A stretch of DNA of 64,000 nt from Drechmeria coniospora. Taxonomy: Eukaryota; Ascomycota; Sordariomycetes; Hypocreales; Ophiocordycipitaceae. Position numbers and translations under genes: made by a program. Each line of letters opens with the position of its first letter. Position 1 is the first letter of the stretch. Positions 63,299 to 64,000 of this stretch are shown here, piece after piece. Location of the stretch: positions 5,181,222 to 5,245,221 of the forward strand of contig NC_054390.1 in NCBI RefSeq assembly GCF_001625195.1. The letters run 5' to 3'. Below the pieces are notes generated by a model. It saw only the letters and a program-made list of their open reading frames with translations, had not been told where the DNA came from and searched no databases.

Positions 63299-64000
63299 TC
63301 AGCCCCTACGTAGATACCGCCCACAACCCTCTGCGTCAACTATATACAATGGTTCTAGTACGCCGTCATGGCGCTTTTTCCTGGCTATCTTCGTGGTGGC
63401 TTCAAACTGCCTTTTCAAGGCGTTATGGTGCCTCGTAGCGGCTCGCTCAACCAACTGTCTCGCAGTCTCAAGAGCGTTGTTGTCAGACTGACGAACCATT
63501 CGACGGCCGTCAGATACTGTAATGACTCCCCCTGACTGTAGTGGCCTATTCTTTCCAACTTTGCGTTGTTTCCGTAGATCTTCAGCCATCTTGGTACGAG
63601 CTAGGTCCCTCATGGTCTGACGGAGCTCGGTCGACTGGACCAAAGCCCCACGTATAAACCGGTCCATTTCAGTCTTCAGAGCTGGCTGTAACTTCCCCCA
63701 AGGCTTCCTGGAGGTCCTCAATTTTGCCGGCCACCTTATTCAAGTGCCGTAGTGTATAGGGAGTATCGAATGGCGATGATGACAGGTTGTTTGGTGGTGG
63801 GGTTGTTACCTCTTTCTCTGAGGCTGGGCGTAATTCTTGTATCTGATCAAGGATTGGCTGTGGGTTCCAAGGCACGATACCGGTCTTCCTGAACGCAGAT
63901 TGAATGGTGGGAATCTTGAAGGCTTGTCGTCGTACTGACTCGATCGTGGCTAAGAATTCTGACTTGGTGATATGCAGACATCCATCTCTTACAAGGATGT
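63299..64000 (-). mobile_element. Pogo-type transposase C-terminal region, cut by the window edge
   Basis: The minus strand from 64000 reads ITKSEFLATIESVRRQAFKI, PTIQSAFRKTGIVPWNPQPI, SSSPFDTPYTLRHLNKVAGK and, after a frame change near 63690, EMDRFIRGALVQSTELRQTM, GGVITVSDGRRMVR and AATRHHNALKRQFE. This is the standard C-terminus downstream of the DDE domain in fungal pogo-like transposases, of a different subfamily from the elements at 43.5-47.5 kb. The catalytic domain should lie right of the window. Confidence 0.8.

Overview
This is a window of fungal nuclear DNA. The protein families (flocculin-type adhesin repeats, fungal patatin-like proteins, Pth11-type rhodopsin domains, Acr3, fungus-type bZIPs, Tad-like LINEs, hAT, pogo/Fot1, Crypton and Helitron elements) and the short GT-AG introns (41 to about 105 nt where they could be placed) point to a filamentous ascomycete (Pezizomycotina). 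A Sordariomycete/Hypocreales host is plausible but unproven. Most of the window behaves like a transposon-rich, gene-poor accessory compartment. Almost every recognisable gene is truncated, frameshifted or carries nonsense codons.

Layout. 1-7176: 3' part of a giant cell-surface adhesin (at least 2391 codons) with a 222-bp tandem array, thirteen 105-bp flocculin-like repeats and a glycine-rich C-terminal domain. 7.2-29 kb: a generally AT-rich gene graveyard. It holds a Copia remnant with a nested solo LTR, a GC-rich scrap of a mitochondrial release-factor gene, a decayed patatin-like phospholipase gene, small membrane-protein loci, two kinase-like pseudogenes, a hAT transposase, a Pth11-like receptor fragment, a (CAAA)n-tailed insertion with a 17-bp target duplication, and the dimerisation box of a histidine kinase.

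29.6-32.8 kb: a GC-richer island with a bZIP regulator, a Cdc25/rhodanese-type arsenate reductase-like gene and, divergently, a broken Acr3 arsenite efflux gene. The gene content matches the yeast ARR1-ARR2-ARR3 set. 33.8-43.4 kb: two truncated Tad-like LINE copies around a RecQ helicase pseudogene, a hAT C-terminal piece, a Crypton recombinase C-terminus and a JmjC gene. 43.5-47.5 kb: a pogo/Fot1 element carrying a second pogo element at a TA site.

47.7-50.2 kb: a small intact spliced gene, a bZIP fragment and a CaMKK-like kinase with a single nonsense codon. 51-60.6 kb: the 5' part of a LINE, an 18-bp minisatellite, a zinc-finger/JmjC pseudogene, a T5orf172-type gene split by a solo Copia LTR, a Helitron joined head-on to a hAT fragment, a possible chromodomain-like gene and a response-regulator receiver fragment. 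61-64 kb: dispersed repeats, one of which is a 355-bp inverted copy of a sequence at 52.5 kb, and the C-terminal part of another pogo transposase at the right edge.

Genes that still look intact or nearly so: the adhesin, the bZIP at 29.6 kb, the rhodanese-type gene (with one particular splice acceptor), the small gene at 47.7 kb and possibly the gene at 59.3 kb. All family assignments are from reading the translations; no database search was run.
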